Positions 14,950 to 24,236 of a DNA stretch of 64,000 nt are shown piece after piece. A program made the translations under genes and the position numbers. Positions within the stretch are counted from its first letter, which is position 1, and each line of letters begins with the position of its first letter. Origin of the DNA: Scybalomonas sp905214925 (GTDB lineage Bacteria > Bacillota > Clostridia > Lachnospirales > Lachnospiraceae); NCBI GenBank assembly GCA_905214925.1, contig CAJMOB010000013.1:28941-92940 (forward strand). The letters run 5' to 3'. Under the pieces are notes generated by a model. It was given only the letters and a program-made list of their open reading frames with translations, did no database searches and was not told the origin of the DNA.

Positions 14950-16284
14950 ATGTCATATGTAGATGAGGTAATGGAACTTGTAGTGAAAAAAAATCCAGGA
15001 GAAGCGGAGTTTCATCAAGCAGCAAAAGAAGTATTAGAATCTATTCGTCCAGTGATTGAAGCAAAAGAAGACTTCTATAGAAGAGAAGCATTGCTTGAAA
15101 GAATAGTAGAGCCAGAAAGACAAATTAAATTCCGTGTGCCTTGGGTTGATGACAAAGGCCAAGTGCAGGTAAATACAGGCTACCGCGTACAGTTTAATAG
15201 TGCAATTGGACCTTATAAAGGAGGACTCCGTTTGCACCCATCTGTTAATACAAGCATTATTAAATTTTTAGGATTCGAACAGATCTTTAAAAACTCTTTA
15301 ACAGGACTTCCTATCGGTGGAGGTAAAGGTGGTTCTGACTTCGATCCAAAAGGAAAATCTGATAGAGAAGTTATGGCATTTTGTCAAAGCTTTATTACAG
15401 AGCTTTATAAATATATCGGGGCTGATACAGACGTTCCAGCTGGTGACATCGGAACAGGAGCTAGAGAAATCGGTTATATGTATGGACAGTATAAAAGATT
15501 AACTGGCTTATACGAAGGTGTGTTAACAGGAAAAGGTCTTACATATGGTGGTTCTTTAGCGAGAACAGAAGCGACAGGATACGGCTTATTATATTTAACA
15601 GATGAAATGTTAAAAATGAACGGAAAAGAAATCGCTGGTAAAACAGTAGCAGTATCCGGTTCTGGAAATGTTGCTATCTATGCTATGGAAAAAGCTTACG
15701 AATTAGGTGCAAAACCAGTTACTTGTAGCGATTCTACAGGTTGGGTATATGATCCAGAAGGCATCGACTTAGCTGCTGTTAAGGAAATCAAAGAAGTAAA
15801 ACGTGGAAGATTAACAGAATATAAAAACTATCGTCCAAATGCAGAATATCATGATGGAAAAGGAGTATGGACTGTAAAAGTTGATATCGCTCTTCCTTGT
15901 GCAACTCAAAATGAATTAGATTTAGAAGATGCAAAAACATTAGTGGCAAATGGTGTTATGGCAGTAGCGGAAGGTGCCAATATGCCTTCTACATTAGAAG
16001 CAACGGAATACTTCCAAAAAAATGGAGTATTATTTGCTCCTGCAAAAGCTGCAAATGCTGGTGGGGTTGCTACTTCTGCTCTTGAAATGTCTCAAAATAG
16101 TGAACGTTTAAGCTGGACATTTGAAGAAGTTGATGCAAAATTAAAAGGAATTATGGTAAATATTTGTCACAATATGGCAGATGCTGCTAAGAGATATGGC
16201 TTTGAAGGTGATTATGTAAAAGGTGCTAACATTGCAGGCTTTGAAAAAGTAGCAGAAGCTATGATTGCACAAGGCGTTTGCTAG
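14950..16284 (+). CDS. gdhA: Glutamate dehydrogenase (NADP-type)
   Basis: A 444-residue hexameric-type GDH that interconverts glutamate and 2-oxoglutarate plus ammonia. The substrate and catalytic region is clear: NSAIGPYKGGLRLHPSVN, then LPIGGGKGGSDFDPKGKSD with the active-site Lys, and VPAGDIGTG. The dinucleotide-binding fold follows at about residue 235 (VAVSGSGNVAIYA), with Asp-poor text after it that suits NADP use; the length and texts match bacterial NADP-specific GdhA. Start ATG behind AAAGGAGG. Codons are well optimised, so high expression is likely. It has its own promoter and a long-stem terminator. In gut Clostridia it both assimilates ammonia and opens glutamate catabolism. Confidence 0.97.
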   Translation: MSYVDEVMELVVKKNPGEAEFHQAAKEVLESIRPVIEAKEDFYRREALLERIVEPERQIKFRVPWVDDKGQVQVNTGYRVQFNSAIGPYKGGLRLHPSVNTSIIKFLGFEQIFKNSLTGLPIGGGKGGSDFDPKGKSDREVMAFCQSFITELYKYIGADTDVPAGDIGTGAREIGYMYGQYKRLTGLYEGVLTGKGLTYGGSLARTEATGYGLLYLTDEMLKMNGKEIAGKTVAVSGSGNVAIYAMEKAYELGAKPVTCSDSTGWVYDPEGIDLAAVKEIKEVKRGRLTEYKNYRPNAEYHDGKGVWTVKVDIALPCATQNELDLEDAKTLVANGVMAVAEGANMPSTLEATEYFQKNGVLFAPAKAANAGGVATSALEMSQNSERLSWTFEEVDAKLKGIMVNICHNMADAAKRYGFEGDYVKGANIAGFEKVAEAMIAQGVC

Positions 16285-16316
16285 TTAAAACGATTGATTA
16301 TTATTTATTTATAAAT

Positions 16317-16424
16317 AAAAAAGAGATTGTGTAGGAAAAATCTATTTCATAATGGAAAAAATTTGCGAAAATAAGCGAATGTCATTATGGGAAAAGAAGA
16401 GGTTTTTATGCAATCTCTTTTTTT
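16317..16424 (+). terminator. Long-stem terminator after gdhA
   Basis: AAAAAAGAGATTG (16317 on) pairs with CAATCTCTTTTTTT (16411-16424), enclosing a nested CATAATG / CATTATG helix. Unusually long (about 108 bases). Confidence 0.65.
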
Positions 16425-16543
16425 AGTTTTTTTTAATAGTTATATCATAGTATTCAATACAAATTTATGTTAGAATATGCTTTAGATAACTTTTTCCAAG
16501 AGAGTGGATAAAGCCGTAAAGAGAGCGAAGGAGAAGTAGTGAG

Positions 16544-17506
16544 ATGAGGAATTTTGCAATTACTACAGATTCAAATTCTGATTTGTCAAAAGATTATATT
16601 GACAAAAATCATATCGGGGTAATCCCTTATTTTTATGAGATTGACCATGTAGTATATGGGGAGAGAGTCAGTTTGCGATTAAGCGACTTTTACAAGAAAA
16701 TTCAATCAGGCAGTGTTCCAAAAATCATGAATTGTAACGTGGAACGAATCAAAGAGGTATTTCGAAGCTATTTGGAAGAAGGACTGGATATTTTGCATAT
16801 TGGAACAACCTATTGTTTTAATTCTAGTTATGACAATCTTCATAAGGCAATCGAAGAGTTGCGAGAAGAATATCCAATTGCGAGAATTATTGAGTTAGAT
16901 TCAAGAAGCATTTCCATGGGACTTGGACTTATGATAACCAGCGCAGTTGCTATGAAGAAAAATGGGCGAACGATGGATGAGATTATCGATTGGATCGAAC
17001 GAAGTAGAACAGGCTTTTGGGCAGTCTTTTTTCTTTCCGATCTCTCTTATTTGTCAAGAATTGGAATTATGACAGAGAAAGAGGCTCTTCTTCATCGTGT
17101 TTTGCGAAGAAATCCTGTATTGGTGATGAATGAAAATGGTTTTTGTCAAAAAGTGAAGGATATGAAAAACAATAAAAAAACATTTGCAAAAATGATACGA
17201 GTGATGGAACGTCGCCTTGGAATGATGAGAGATAAATCTTTACAGTTTTGTATTTTACATGGAGATGCGCCAGAACAGGCAAAAAATGCAGCAGCCTATT
17301 TAACAAGGCGTTATCCACGATCATCTGTTTTAATTCAGACAGCAAATCCTGATATGGGAGCTAGATTTGGAAAAGGAACCATTGGCATTTGCTTAATGGG
17401 AGAATATCATGATAACACAGGAGGAAGAGATGGTCAAAAGAAACAAAAGGTCGATTCTAGAAGGGACCAATCAATCCGATTTAGAAAATGGGATTCGTCT
17501 CAATAA
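16544..17506 (+). CDS. DegV family fatty-acid-binding protein with run-on C-terminus
   Basis: A 320-residue protein; residues about 1-290 are a DegV fold that binds a fatty acid for the FakB/fatty-acid-kinase route. TDSNSDLS at the start, IGTTY in the middle and SRSISMG, plus the late GTIGICLMGEY, match the family; the ligand-contact Ser/Arg region is kept loosely. The final ~30 residues (GGRDGQKKQKVDSRRDQ...) are highly charged and out of register with the family; they are encoded by the first 77 bases of the next gene read in another frame, as if the original stop had been lost. First gene of a degV-rluF-ligA operon. Confidence 0.82.
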   Translation: MRNFAITTDSNSDLSKDYIDKNHIGVIPYFYEIDHVVYGERVSLRLSDFYKKIQSGSVPKIMNCNVERIKEVFRSYLEEGLDILHIGTTYCFNSSYDNLHKAIEELREEYPIARIIELDSRSISMGLGLMITSAVAMKKNGRTMDEIIDWIERSRTGFWAVFFLSDLSYLSRIGIMTEKEALLHRVLRRNPVLVMNENGFCQKVKDMKNNKKTFAKMIRVMERRLGMMRDKSLQFCILHGDAPEQAKNAAAYLTRRYPRSSVLIQTANPDMGARFGKGTIGICLMGEYHDNTGGRDGQKKQKVDSRRDQSIRFRKWDSSQ

Positions 17507-18251
17507 ATATTTGAGTGATTCGGGCGTATGTTCTAGAAGACAGGCAGATCATTTAATTGAACTGGGAAAAGTAAAAATTGATGGAAAAGTAGCTGTTACA
17601 GGTACAAGAGTACAAAAAGGACAAAAAGTTACGGTGGATGGAAAACCTATTCAACAAGAAGAGAAGCTTGTTTTAATCGCCTTTCATAAGCCGAGAGGAA
17701 TTGTATGTACGGCAGAAAAAAGAGAAAAAAATAATATTATTGATTATATCAATTATCCAACAAGAATTTATCCTGTCGGTCGGCTTGATAAAGAATCAGA
17801 AGGTATTATTTTATTGACAAATCATGGAGAATTGGCAAATCGCATTTGTAAAGCGCGCTATTATCACGAGAAAGAATATATTGTAACGGTAAATAAGCCG
17901 ATTACCGATTCTTTTCTAAAAAAAATGTCAGAAGGAGTTCCTATTCTTGGAACGATCACAAGACCTTGTAAAGTGAAAAAAGAAGGAACATATACCTTTC
18001 GTATTATTTTGACACAGGGCTTAAATCGTCAGATTCGTAGAATGTGTGAATATTTGGGATATCAGGTGACAATATTAAAAAGGATTCGAGTGATGAATGT
18101 AGAGCTTGGGGATTTAAAAGTTGGAACCTATCGCGATGTGATGGGGAAAGAATTAAATGAGCTGAATAAAATGTTGTCAAAGGAGAGAGAGAATGGAACA
18201 AAAGTTAGCACGAATCAAAGAACTAATAAAAATTCTAAACGACGCAAGTAA
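17430..18251 (+). CDS. rluF: RluF-type 23S rRNA pseudouridine synthase
   Basis: A 273-residue RsuA/RluF family enzyme. An S4 RNA-binding domain is at about residues 20-70 (RLNKYLSDSGVCSRRQADHL), then the synthase domain with the catalytic Asp in GRLDKESEGIILLTNHGE and the late QGLNRQIRRMCEYLGYQV. VPILGTITRPCKVKK is characteristic of RluF, which modifies 23S U2604. The ATG at 17430 is chosen because AGGAGG stands 5 bases upstream; the in-frame ATG at 17409 has no such site. It overlaps the end of degV by 77 bases and the start of ligA by 59, so the three genes are packed and probably translationally coupled. Confidence 0.9.
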   Translation: MVKRNKRSILEGTNQSDLENGIRLNKYLSDSGVCSRRQADHLIELGKVKIDGKVAVTGTRVQKGQKVTVDGKPIQQEEKLVLIAFHKPRGIVCTAEKREKNNIIDYINYPTRIYPVGRLDKESEGIILLTNHGELANRICKARYYHEKEYIVTVNKPITDSFLKKMSEGVPILGTITRPCKVKKEGTYTFRIILTQGLNRQIRRMCEYLGYQVTILKRIRVMNVELGDLKVGTYRDVMGKELNELNKMLSKERENGTKVSTNQRTNKNSKRRK

Positions 18252-20160
18252 GGCCTATTATCAAGAAGATAGAGAAATTATGAGCAATTTAGAATATGAT
18301 GCTCTTTATGATGAACTAGTGGCATTGGAAAAAGAAACAGGAACGGTTTATGCCAATAGCCCAACGGTTCAAGTTGGTTATGAGCTTCTTAGTGAGTTGG
18401 TAAAAGAAAGACATAGTTCTCCAATGCTTTCTCTTGATAAGACAAAAGATGTGGGTAATTTAAAAGATTGGTTAGGGGCTCAAGAAGGAATTCTCTCTTG
18501 GAAATTAGATGGACTTACTATCGTTTTAACCTATGAAAATGGAGTGCTTCAAAAGGCAGTCACTCGAGGAAATGGAGAGATTGGTGAAGTAATTACTAAT
18601 AATGCCAAGACATTTGTGAATTTGCCAAAACAGATCTCTTATACAGGAAAAATGGTGCTTCGAGGAGAAGCAGTTATTAAATATTCTGACTTTGAGAAAA
18701 TCAATGCAGAGATTGAAGATGTAGAATCAAAGTATAAAAATCCAAGAAATTTATGTAGTGGTTCTGTTCGTCAATTAAATAATGAAATTACAGCCAAGAG
18801 AAATGTACATTTTTTTGCCTTTAGTCTTGTAGAAGCAGAAGGCGTTGATTTTAAAAATTCCATTGAACAACAGTTGTTATTTTTAAAGCAACAAGGATTT
18901 GAGGTGGTAGAATATCAGAGAGTGACAAAAGATACTATTGAAGAAGTTGTTTTATGGTTTTCGGAACATATTGCACAAAATGACTTTCCATCGGATGGGC
19001 TTGTTCTTATTTATGATGATATTTCCTATGGAAAAAACCTTGGAAGAACGGCGAAATTCCCAAGGGATTCTATCGCTTTTAAATGGGCCGATGAGTTAGC
19101 AAAGACCACATTGACAGAAATTGAGTGGAGTCCTTCTAGAACAGGTTTAATTAATCCAGTAGCGATTTTTGAGCCTGTAGAGCTAGAAGGAACAACGGTG
19201 AGCAGAGCGAGTTTACACAATATTAGTATCGTAGAGAATTTAAAGCTTGGAATTGGAGATTGTATTACTGTTTATAAAGCGAATATGATCATTCCACAGG
19301 TAGCGGAAAACTTAACAAAGAGTGGAAAAATAGCAATTCCAGAGCATTGTCCTGCATGTGGTGGCAAGACGAAAATTCAAGATGTAAATGGGGTTCGCTC
19401 TTTATATTGTACCAATGAGTTTTGTTCGGCAAAAAAAATAAAATTATTTAGTCATTTTGTATCAAGAGATGCTATGAATATCGATGGCTTGTCAGAAATG
19501 ACATTAAATAAATTCATTGAACAAGGATTTTTAAAAGAACTTTATGATCTCTTCTCATTAGAACAATATAAAGAACAGATTTTAGAATTAGAAGGGTTTG
19601 GACAACGTTCTTATGATAAATTGATAGAATCCATTCAAAAGGCAAGAATGACGACGCTTCCTCGCTTTATTTATAGTTTAGGTATTCCAAATATCGGATT
19701 GTCTAATGCAAAAATGATTTGCAAACAGTATCAGTATCAATTGGAACCATTAAAAAAGGCAACCGTAGAAGAACTTGTTTGTATTGATGGAATTGGAGAA
19801 GTGATTGCAAAGAGCATTTGTGATTACTTTGAAAATGAACATAATGAGAAAGTCATTACTGCATTGTTAAAAGAAATTACAATCGAAGAACCAATAAAAG
19901 AGCAAAACTTGGAATTAAAAATGGAGGGTCTTACTTTTGGTATTACTGGATCTGTAGAGCGGTTCAAAAACCGAAATGAGGTCAAGGCAGTAATTGAAGA
20001 GCTCGGTGGAAAAGTGACAGGAAGTGTAACAAGTAAAACCAATTATTTGATTAACAATGATAATACATCTAGTTCTTCTAAAAATAAAAAAGCAAAAGAG
20101 CTAGGAATCCCAATTATTACAGAAGAGGAATTCATCAATCAATTTCAAATAACAATATAA
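18193..20160 (+). CDS. ligA: NAD-dependent DNA ligase, divergent form
   Basis: A 655-residue bacterial DNA ligase. The adenylation Lys is Lys104 in SWKLDGLT (canonical LigA has KIDG/KVDG), followed by TRGNGEIGE, the OB fold, a four-Cys zinc finger (CPACGG ... YCTNEFC), helix-hairpin-helix repeats (EGFGQRSYDKL, IDGIGEVIAKSI) and a C-terminal BRCT domain (GITGSVERFKNRNEV). It seals nicks in replication and repair. The core signature is unlike housekeeping LigA of most Firmicutes, so this may be a paralogue or the lineage-specific main ligase; the rest of the genome would tell. ATG behind AAAGGAG; the start lies inside rluF. A bidirectional terminator follows. Confidence 0.93.
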   Translation: MEQKLARIKELIKILNDASKAYYQEDREIMSNLEYDALYDELVALEKETGTVYANSPTVQVGYELLSELVKERHSSPMLSLDKTKDVGNLKDWLGAQEGILSWKLDGLTIVLTYENGVLQKAVTRGNGEIGEVITNNAKTFVNLPKQISYTGKMVLRGEAVIKYSDFEKINAEIEDVESKYKNPRNLCSGSVRQLNNEITAKRNVHFFAFSLVEAEGVDFKNSIEQQLLFLKQQGFEVVEYQRVTKDTIEEVVLWFSEHIAQNDFPSDGLVLIYDDISYGKNLGRTAKFPRDSIAFKWADELAKTTLTEIEWSPSRTGLINPVAIFEPVELEGTTVSRASLHNISIVENLKLGIGDCITVYKANMIIPQVAENLTKSGKIAIPEHCPACGGKTKIQDVNGVRSLYCTNEFCSAKKIKLFSHFVSRDAMNIDGLSEMTLNKFIEQGFLKELYDLFSLEQYKEQILELEGFGQRSYDKLIESIQKARMTTLPRFIYSLGIPNIGLSNAKMICKQYQYQLEPLKKATVEELVCIDGIGEVIAKSICDYFENEHNEKVITALLKEITIEEPIKEQNLELKMEGLTFGITGSVERFKNRNEVKAVIEELGGKVTGSVTSKTNYLINNDNTSSSSKNKKAKELGIPIITEEEFINQFQITI

Positions 20161-20167
20161 ATATAGT

Positions 20168-20216
20168 AAGGACTATCGCAGAATCGAGCGTTTCGTTTGC
20201 GATAGTCCTTTTTTCA
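20168..20216. terminator. Bidirectional terminator between ligA and spoVB-like gene
   Basis: AAGGACTATCGCA (20168-20180) pairs with TGCGATAGTCCTT (20198-20210), then TTTTTT on the plus strand. The minus-strand gene ends at 20223. Confidence 0.85.
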
Positions 20217-20222
20217 TTATTT

Positions 20223-21761
20223 TTATTTTGTAAAATCTTTATGAGCAAAAAGTGCAACTCCTAATATTACTGAACAGCCATAAATGCCACATTTAAAAAA
20301 GAGTTGGTATAAATTGTTGATATTGGGAAGAATAAGATAGCTAATTCCTCCAGAGATACAAGCAATGCACGCGGGCTTTATCAAAGCCACATAAGGTTCA
20401 AAAGAGAGCCTTGTTTCGGTTAAAATAACAATAAGATGAAGGGCGATTAAAATTAAATCACTTGCCATAAGTCCCCATAAGTATCCTGTAATTCCATAGC
20501 GAGGAATTGTATAAATAACAAAGAATAAAATGACTCCAGAAGAGATCATGTTGTGGAGAAAGGTTTTGCTCGTTTTTCCAAGACCATTTAAAATACTGGA
20601 TAAAGTTGTTGTTAAATATGTAAAAGGACAAATAAGTGCCATCATAAAAAGCAATTCTCCTGCGGAACGGCTATGAAAAATAAAATAACCCAATTCTTTT
20701 CCATAAAATAAGAAAAGGAAACAAGAAAAAATACCAATGAGTATGCTATAGTAAATGCTTTTTGAAGAAGCTTTACAAATCAAATCTTTTTGTTTCCTAG
20801 CTTTTGCAGAAGAAATGGTAGGCAAAAGCATGACGGATAAGGAATTGGTAATAGCAGAAGGAAAGAAGATAAATGGCATAACCATTCCTGTTAAAATTCC
20901 ATATACCTCTAAGGAAACATCTTTATTATGATAAAAAGTAAGAAAAGCAGAAGGAATTAAGACAGCTTCTGCACTTTGCAACAATGTAAGGACAAGGCGA
21001 TTGGAAGTGAGAGGAATACTGTCGTGAAGAAGCTCCTTTGCCAGTTTTTTATAAGTAAGGGGAGCTGGTTCGTCAAAACACCGTTCTTTTCGTTCTCGAT
21101 ATAAAAATAAAGCGACAAGAAAGAAAAAAGAACCAATTTCTCCTACTGCCATTCCAAATACCGCCACTTCAGCGTGAGCTTTTTGATTGGAAAAGAGAGT
21201 GACGGATAATGCATAAATACTTCCAACACGGATCAATTGCTCAATGAGCTGAGTGGAAGCAGGAAGTAAGGAGTTTGTCATTCCTAATTCATAGCCTAAA
21301 ATGCAAGCCTTAATGGAGACAAACGGAAGGGCAAAAGAAATAATTTTTAAACAAATAGCACAAGCGGGCTCGTTTAAAATAGAACTACTAATGGGTGTTG
21401 CAAAAAAATAAAGGATTCCATAGGCCACAAGAGAAAGGGAAAAGGAAAAAGAAATTCCTGTTAGCAGTACCTTATGGCGTAATTTTGGACGGTTTGGCGG
21501 GCAAGAGGCGATCATTCTAGAAATCGAAGTTTCGATCCCTTGACAACAAATGCTAAAACAAAGTAAGTAGACAGGAAAAATCAGTTGATAAATTCCGACT
21601 TCTTTTGCGCCAATGAAACGAGAGAGAAAAATTCTGTTATAAAAACCTAAAATACGGGATAAAAATCCAGCAACTGTTAAAATTAACGTGCCTTTAATGA
21701 GAGGATTCTTTATTTTCATAAAATGCCTAAAAAGTCTTTTTGTAAACATATGTGAAAACAT
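20223..21761 (-). CDS. SpoVB-like polysaccharide/lipid flippase (MOP superfamily)
   Basis: A 512-residue membrane protein with about 14 helices. The N-terminal text NPLIKGTLILTVAGFLSRIL, then NRIFLSRFIGAKEVGIYQLI, is typical of the SpoVB/MurJ-like branch of the MATE/MOP exporter superfamily, which flips lipid-linked wall or spore cortex precursors. It suggests, but does not prove, a spore former. The first codon could be at 21761 or at the ATG at 21719, which lies closer to the usual family start (MKIKNPLIKG); neither has a strong ribosome site. It converges on ligA with a shared terminator and is divergent from the iscR gene. Confidence 0.85.
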   Translation of the reverse strand: MFSHMFTKRLFRHFMKIKNPLIKGTLILTVAGFLSRILGFYNRIFLSRFIGAKEVGIYQLIFPVYLLCFSICCQGIETSISRMIASCPPNRPKLRHKVLLTGISFSFSLSLVAYGILYFFATPISSSILNEPACAICLKIISFALPFVSIKACILGYELGMTNSLLPASTQLIEQLIRVGSIYALSVTLFSNQKAHAEVAVFGMAVGEIGSFFFLVALFLYRERKERCFDEPAPLTYKKLAKELLHDSIPLTSNRLVLTLLQSAEAVLIPSAFLTFYHNKDVSLEVYGILTGMVMPFIFFPSAITNSLSVMLLPTISSAKARKQKDLICKASSKSIYYSILIGIFSCFLFLFYGKELGYFIFHSRSAGELLFMMALICPFTYLTTTLSSILNGLGKTSKTFLHNMISSGVILFFVIYTIPRYGITGYLWGLMASDLILIALHLIVILTETRLSFEPYVALIKPACIACISGGISYLILPNINNLYQLFFKCGIYGCSVILGVALFAHKDFTK

Positions 21762-21819
21762 GAGAAACTATGCGAAATGTATTTTTTCAAATACATATAA
21801 GATCTTAACAGAGAAACGG

Positions 21820-21848
21820 TTGACAGAATCTGATTCCAGTGATATTAT
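21820..21848 (+). promoter_or_regulatory. Promoter of iscR-nifS-nifU
   Basis: TTGACA (21820-21825), 17 bases, TATTAT (21843-21848). A degenerate dyad GTTGAC ... AGTCGGG (21860-21878), just past the start of transcription, resembles Rrf2-type operator halves and may serve autoregulation (weak). Confidence 0.7.
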
Positions 21849-21992
21849 ACTAACATAAAGTTGACAAAAATAGTCGGGATTAAATCCATCATTAAAATAA
21901 CGATTCAATTTTTTAATCATATCATACTTATAGTAGAGATGACAAGAAAAATTTTGATGATGCCGACAAATTTTTTAGAAGGGAGGCGCTGC

Positions 21993-22451
21993 ATGAAAAT
22001 ATCCACAAAAGGACGATACGGTCTTAGAGCCATTGTTGATATAGCATTAAATGGTGAGAAAGATGCGGTATCCATAAGCAGTATTTCAGAACGACAATCG
22101 ATTTCTGTCAGCTACTTAGAACAGCTTTTGGCAAAGCTTAGAAAAGCGGAGTTAATTAAGAGTATTCGAGGAGCTCAAGGAGGCTATCGTTTAAATAGAC
22201 CAGCGGAGGAAATTTCTGTTGGAGCCGTTTTAAGAGCGTTAGAGGGAGATTTAAGACCAGTTGATTGTTCTGAACTCTCTGAAGAAGGTGAAGGCGGGTG
22301 CGAAAGTGCAAATTTTTGCGTAACTAAGTATGTATGGCAGAAGATGAATGATAGTATTAATGATACGGTTAATCATATTTCCATTCATGAATTGGTGGAA
22401 GAAGCAAAAATGACACCTGCTTATAAAAGCACAAGAGATTGTGAAAAATAG
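21993..22451 (+). CDS. iscR: Rrf2/IscR family transcriptional regulator
   Basis: A 152-residue winged-helix regulator. MKISTKGRYGLRAIVDIALN is the standard Rrf2 start; the recognition helix region is about residues 28-60 (ISSISERQSISVSYLEQLL). Cys92, Cys103 and Cys109 form the three-Cys cluster site of IscR-like members, so it probably senses Fe-S status. The ATG at 21993 follows GGGAGG by 7 bases; an upstream in-frame extension to 21861 lacks conserved text. It leads straight into nifS and nifU, fitting a regulator of Fe-S assembly that acts on its own operon. Confidence 0.9.
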   Translation: MKISTKGRYGLRAIVDIALNGEKDAVSISSISERQSISVSYLEQLLAKLRKAELIKSIRGAQGGYRLNRPAEEISVGAVLRALEGDLRPVDCSELSEEGEGGCESANFCVTKYVWQKMNDSINDTVNHISIHELVEEAKMTPAYKSTRDCEK

Positions 22452-22559
22452 TCGTAAGACGTAATTTATATAAAATAGTTTGAATCTTTCATATACTTTC
22501 GTATATAAAATGATAGAATAAGTAGAGCAAGAGATTGCAGAAATAGGAGTGATAGTAGC

Positions 22560-23744
22560 ATGGATAAAAAAGTAATTTATTTAGATCACGCGGCAACAAC
22601 ACCAGCAAGACCAGAAGTTGTAGAGGCAATGCTTCCATATTTTACAGAGAAGTTTGGAAATCCATCTAGTGTATATAGTTTCGCATCAGACAATAAAAAT
22701 GTGATTACAGACGTAAGAGAGCAAATTGCAAACACACTTGGTGCTAAAACAGAAGAAATCTATTTTACTGCAGGTGGTAGTGAGTCCGATAACTGGGCGT
22801 TAAAGGCAACTGCAGAAGCTTATGAGAATAAAGGAAAGCATATTATTACAACAAAAATTGAACATCATGCAATTCTTCATACAGCAGAGTATTTAGAAAA
22901 ACAAAGAGGGTTTGAAGTAACTTATCTTGATGTAGATGAAAATGGTTTTGTTCGTCTTGATGATTTAAAAGCGGCAATTCGTCCAGATACTATTTTAATT
23001 TCTATTATGTTTGCAAATAATGAAATTGGAACAATTGAGCCAGTGAAAGAAATCGGTGCGATTGCAAAAGAACATGGAATTTTATTCCATACAGATGCGG
23101 TACAAGCTTACGGACAAATTCCAATTAATGTAGATGAATGTAACATTGATATGTTAAGCGCCAGTGGCCATAAATTAAATGGACCAAAAGGAATCGGTTT
23201 CCTCTATATTCGTAAAGGGGTAAAAATTCGTTCCTTTGTTCACGGTGGTGCTCAGGAAAGAAAACGCCGTGCAGGAACAGCCAATGTGACAGGAATTGTT
23301 GGATTAGGAAAAGCAGTTGAAATTGCATTTGCTACAATGGAAGAACGTACAAAGAAAGAAATTGAGTTACGCGATCATTTAATTAATCGTATTTTAACAG
23401 AAATTCCATATACAAGATTAAATGGAGATCGTGTCAATCGTCTTCCAAACAACGTAAATATTAGTTTCCAATTCATCGAAGGAGAATCTCTGTTAATTAT
23501 GCTTGATATGAATGGAATTTGTGGTTCTAGCGGTTCTGCTTGTACATCAGGCTCTCTTGATCCATCCCATGTATTATTAGCAATTGGACTCCCACATGAA
23601 ATTGCACATGGTTCTTTAAGATTGACATTAGGTGATGAAAATACAATGGAAGAGATCGATTATGTTGTTGATAAATTAAAAGAAATTGTATCAAGACTTC
23701 GTTCTATGTCTCCATTATATGAAGATTTTGTAAAAAAGAACTAA
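22560..23744 (+). CDS. nifS: Cysteine desulfurase (NifS/IscS type)
   Basis: A 394-residue PLP enzyme that takes sulfur from cysteine as a persulfide. The N-terminal YLDHAATTPARPEV, the PLP Lys205 in SGHKLNGPKG, and the persulfide Cys328 in GSSGSACTSGS mark it as a group I NifS/IscS enzyme. ATG with a weak AGGAG upstream. Its neighbours are iscR before it, and the NifU-like scaffold 48 bases after it, then mnmA; it therefore supplies sulfur both to Fe-S clusters and to tRNA thiolation. Upstream sequence has a likely -10 (TATAAAATGATAGAAT region), so it may also have a promoter of its own. Confidence 0.96.
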   Translation: MDKKVIYLDHAATTPARPEVVEAMLPYFTEKFGNPSSVYSFASDNKNVITDVREQIANTLGAKTEEIYFTAGGSESDNWALKATAEAYENKGKHIITTKIEHHAILHTAEYLEKQRGFEVTYLDVDENGFVRLDDLKAAIRPDTILISIMFANNEIGTIEPVKEIGAIAKEHGILFHTDAVQAYGQIPINVDECNIDMLSASGHKLNGPKGIGFLYIRKGVKIRSFVHGGAQERKRRAGTANVTGIVGLGKAVEIAFATMEERTKKEIELRDHLINRILTEIPYTRLNGDRVNRLPNNVNISFQFIEGESLLIMLDMNGICGSSGSACTSGSLDPSHVLLAIGLPHEIAHGSLRLTLGDENTMEEIDYVVDKLKEIVSRLRSMSPLYEDFVKKN

Positions 23745-23792
23745 GAGAAATTGAAAATAAAAAAGGAATAGTAGATAAAGGAGTAAAATAGT

Positions 23793-24236
23793 ATGTATAG
23801 TGAAAAAGTAATGGATCATTTCCAAAACCCAAGAAATGTTGGAGAAATTGAAAATGCAAGTGGTGTAGGTACTGTTGGTAATGCAAAATGTGGAGATATT
23901 ATGCGTGTTTACTTTGATATTGATGAAAATCAAGTGATTCGCGATGTAAAATTCAAAACATTTGGTTGTGGTGCAGCTGTTGCAACAAGTAGTATGGCAA
24001 CAGAACTTGTAAAAGGAAAAACAATCGAAGAAGCGATGAAAGTTACAAATAAAGCGGTTATGGAAGCATTAGATGGACTTCCACCAGTAAAAGTACACTG
24101 TTCTTTATTAGCAGAAGAGGCAATTCATGCAGCTCTTTGGGATTATGCTCAAAAAAATGGTATTACAATCGAAGGTTTAGAAAAACCAAAGACAGACATT
24201 AGCGAGCATGAAGAAGAAGTAGAAGAAGAATACTAA
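23793..24236 (+). CDS. nifU: NifU/IscU-type Fe-S cluster scaffold
   Basis: A 147-residue U-type scaffold. The three cluster cysteines are Cys33 (NAKCGD), Cys59 (FGCGAA) and Cys103 (HCSLLAEEA), with Asp35, which helps cluster release, in place. The SUF-type Zn insertion is absent, so this is the IscU/NifU-N branch. The acidic C-terminal tail (EHEEEVEEEY) is unlike E. coli IscU and typical of Clostridia. It lies directly after nifS with an AAAGGAG ribosome site, and a terminator follows at 24327. Confidence 0.95.
   Translation: MYSEKVMDHFQNPRNVGEIENASGVGTVGNAKCGDIMRVYFDIDENQVIRDVKFKTFGCGAAVATSSMATELVKGKTIEEAMKVTNKAVMEALDGLPPVKVHCSLLAEEAIHAALWDYAQKNGITIEGLEKPKTDISEHEEEVEEEY

Noticed and set aside
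16544..18251. Fusion of DegV and RluF into one protein
   Set aside because: The frames differ; the overlap is a run-on of DegV, and rluF has its own AGGAGG and ATG at 17430.
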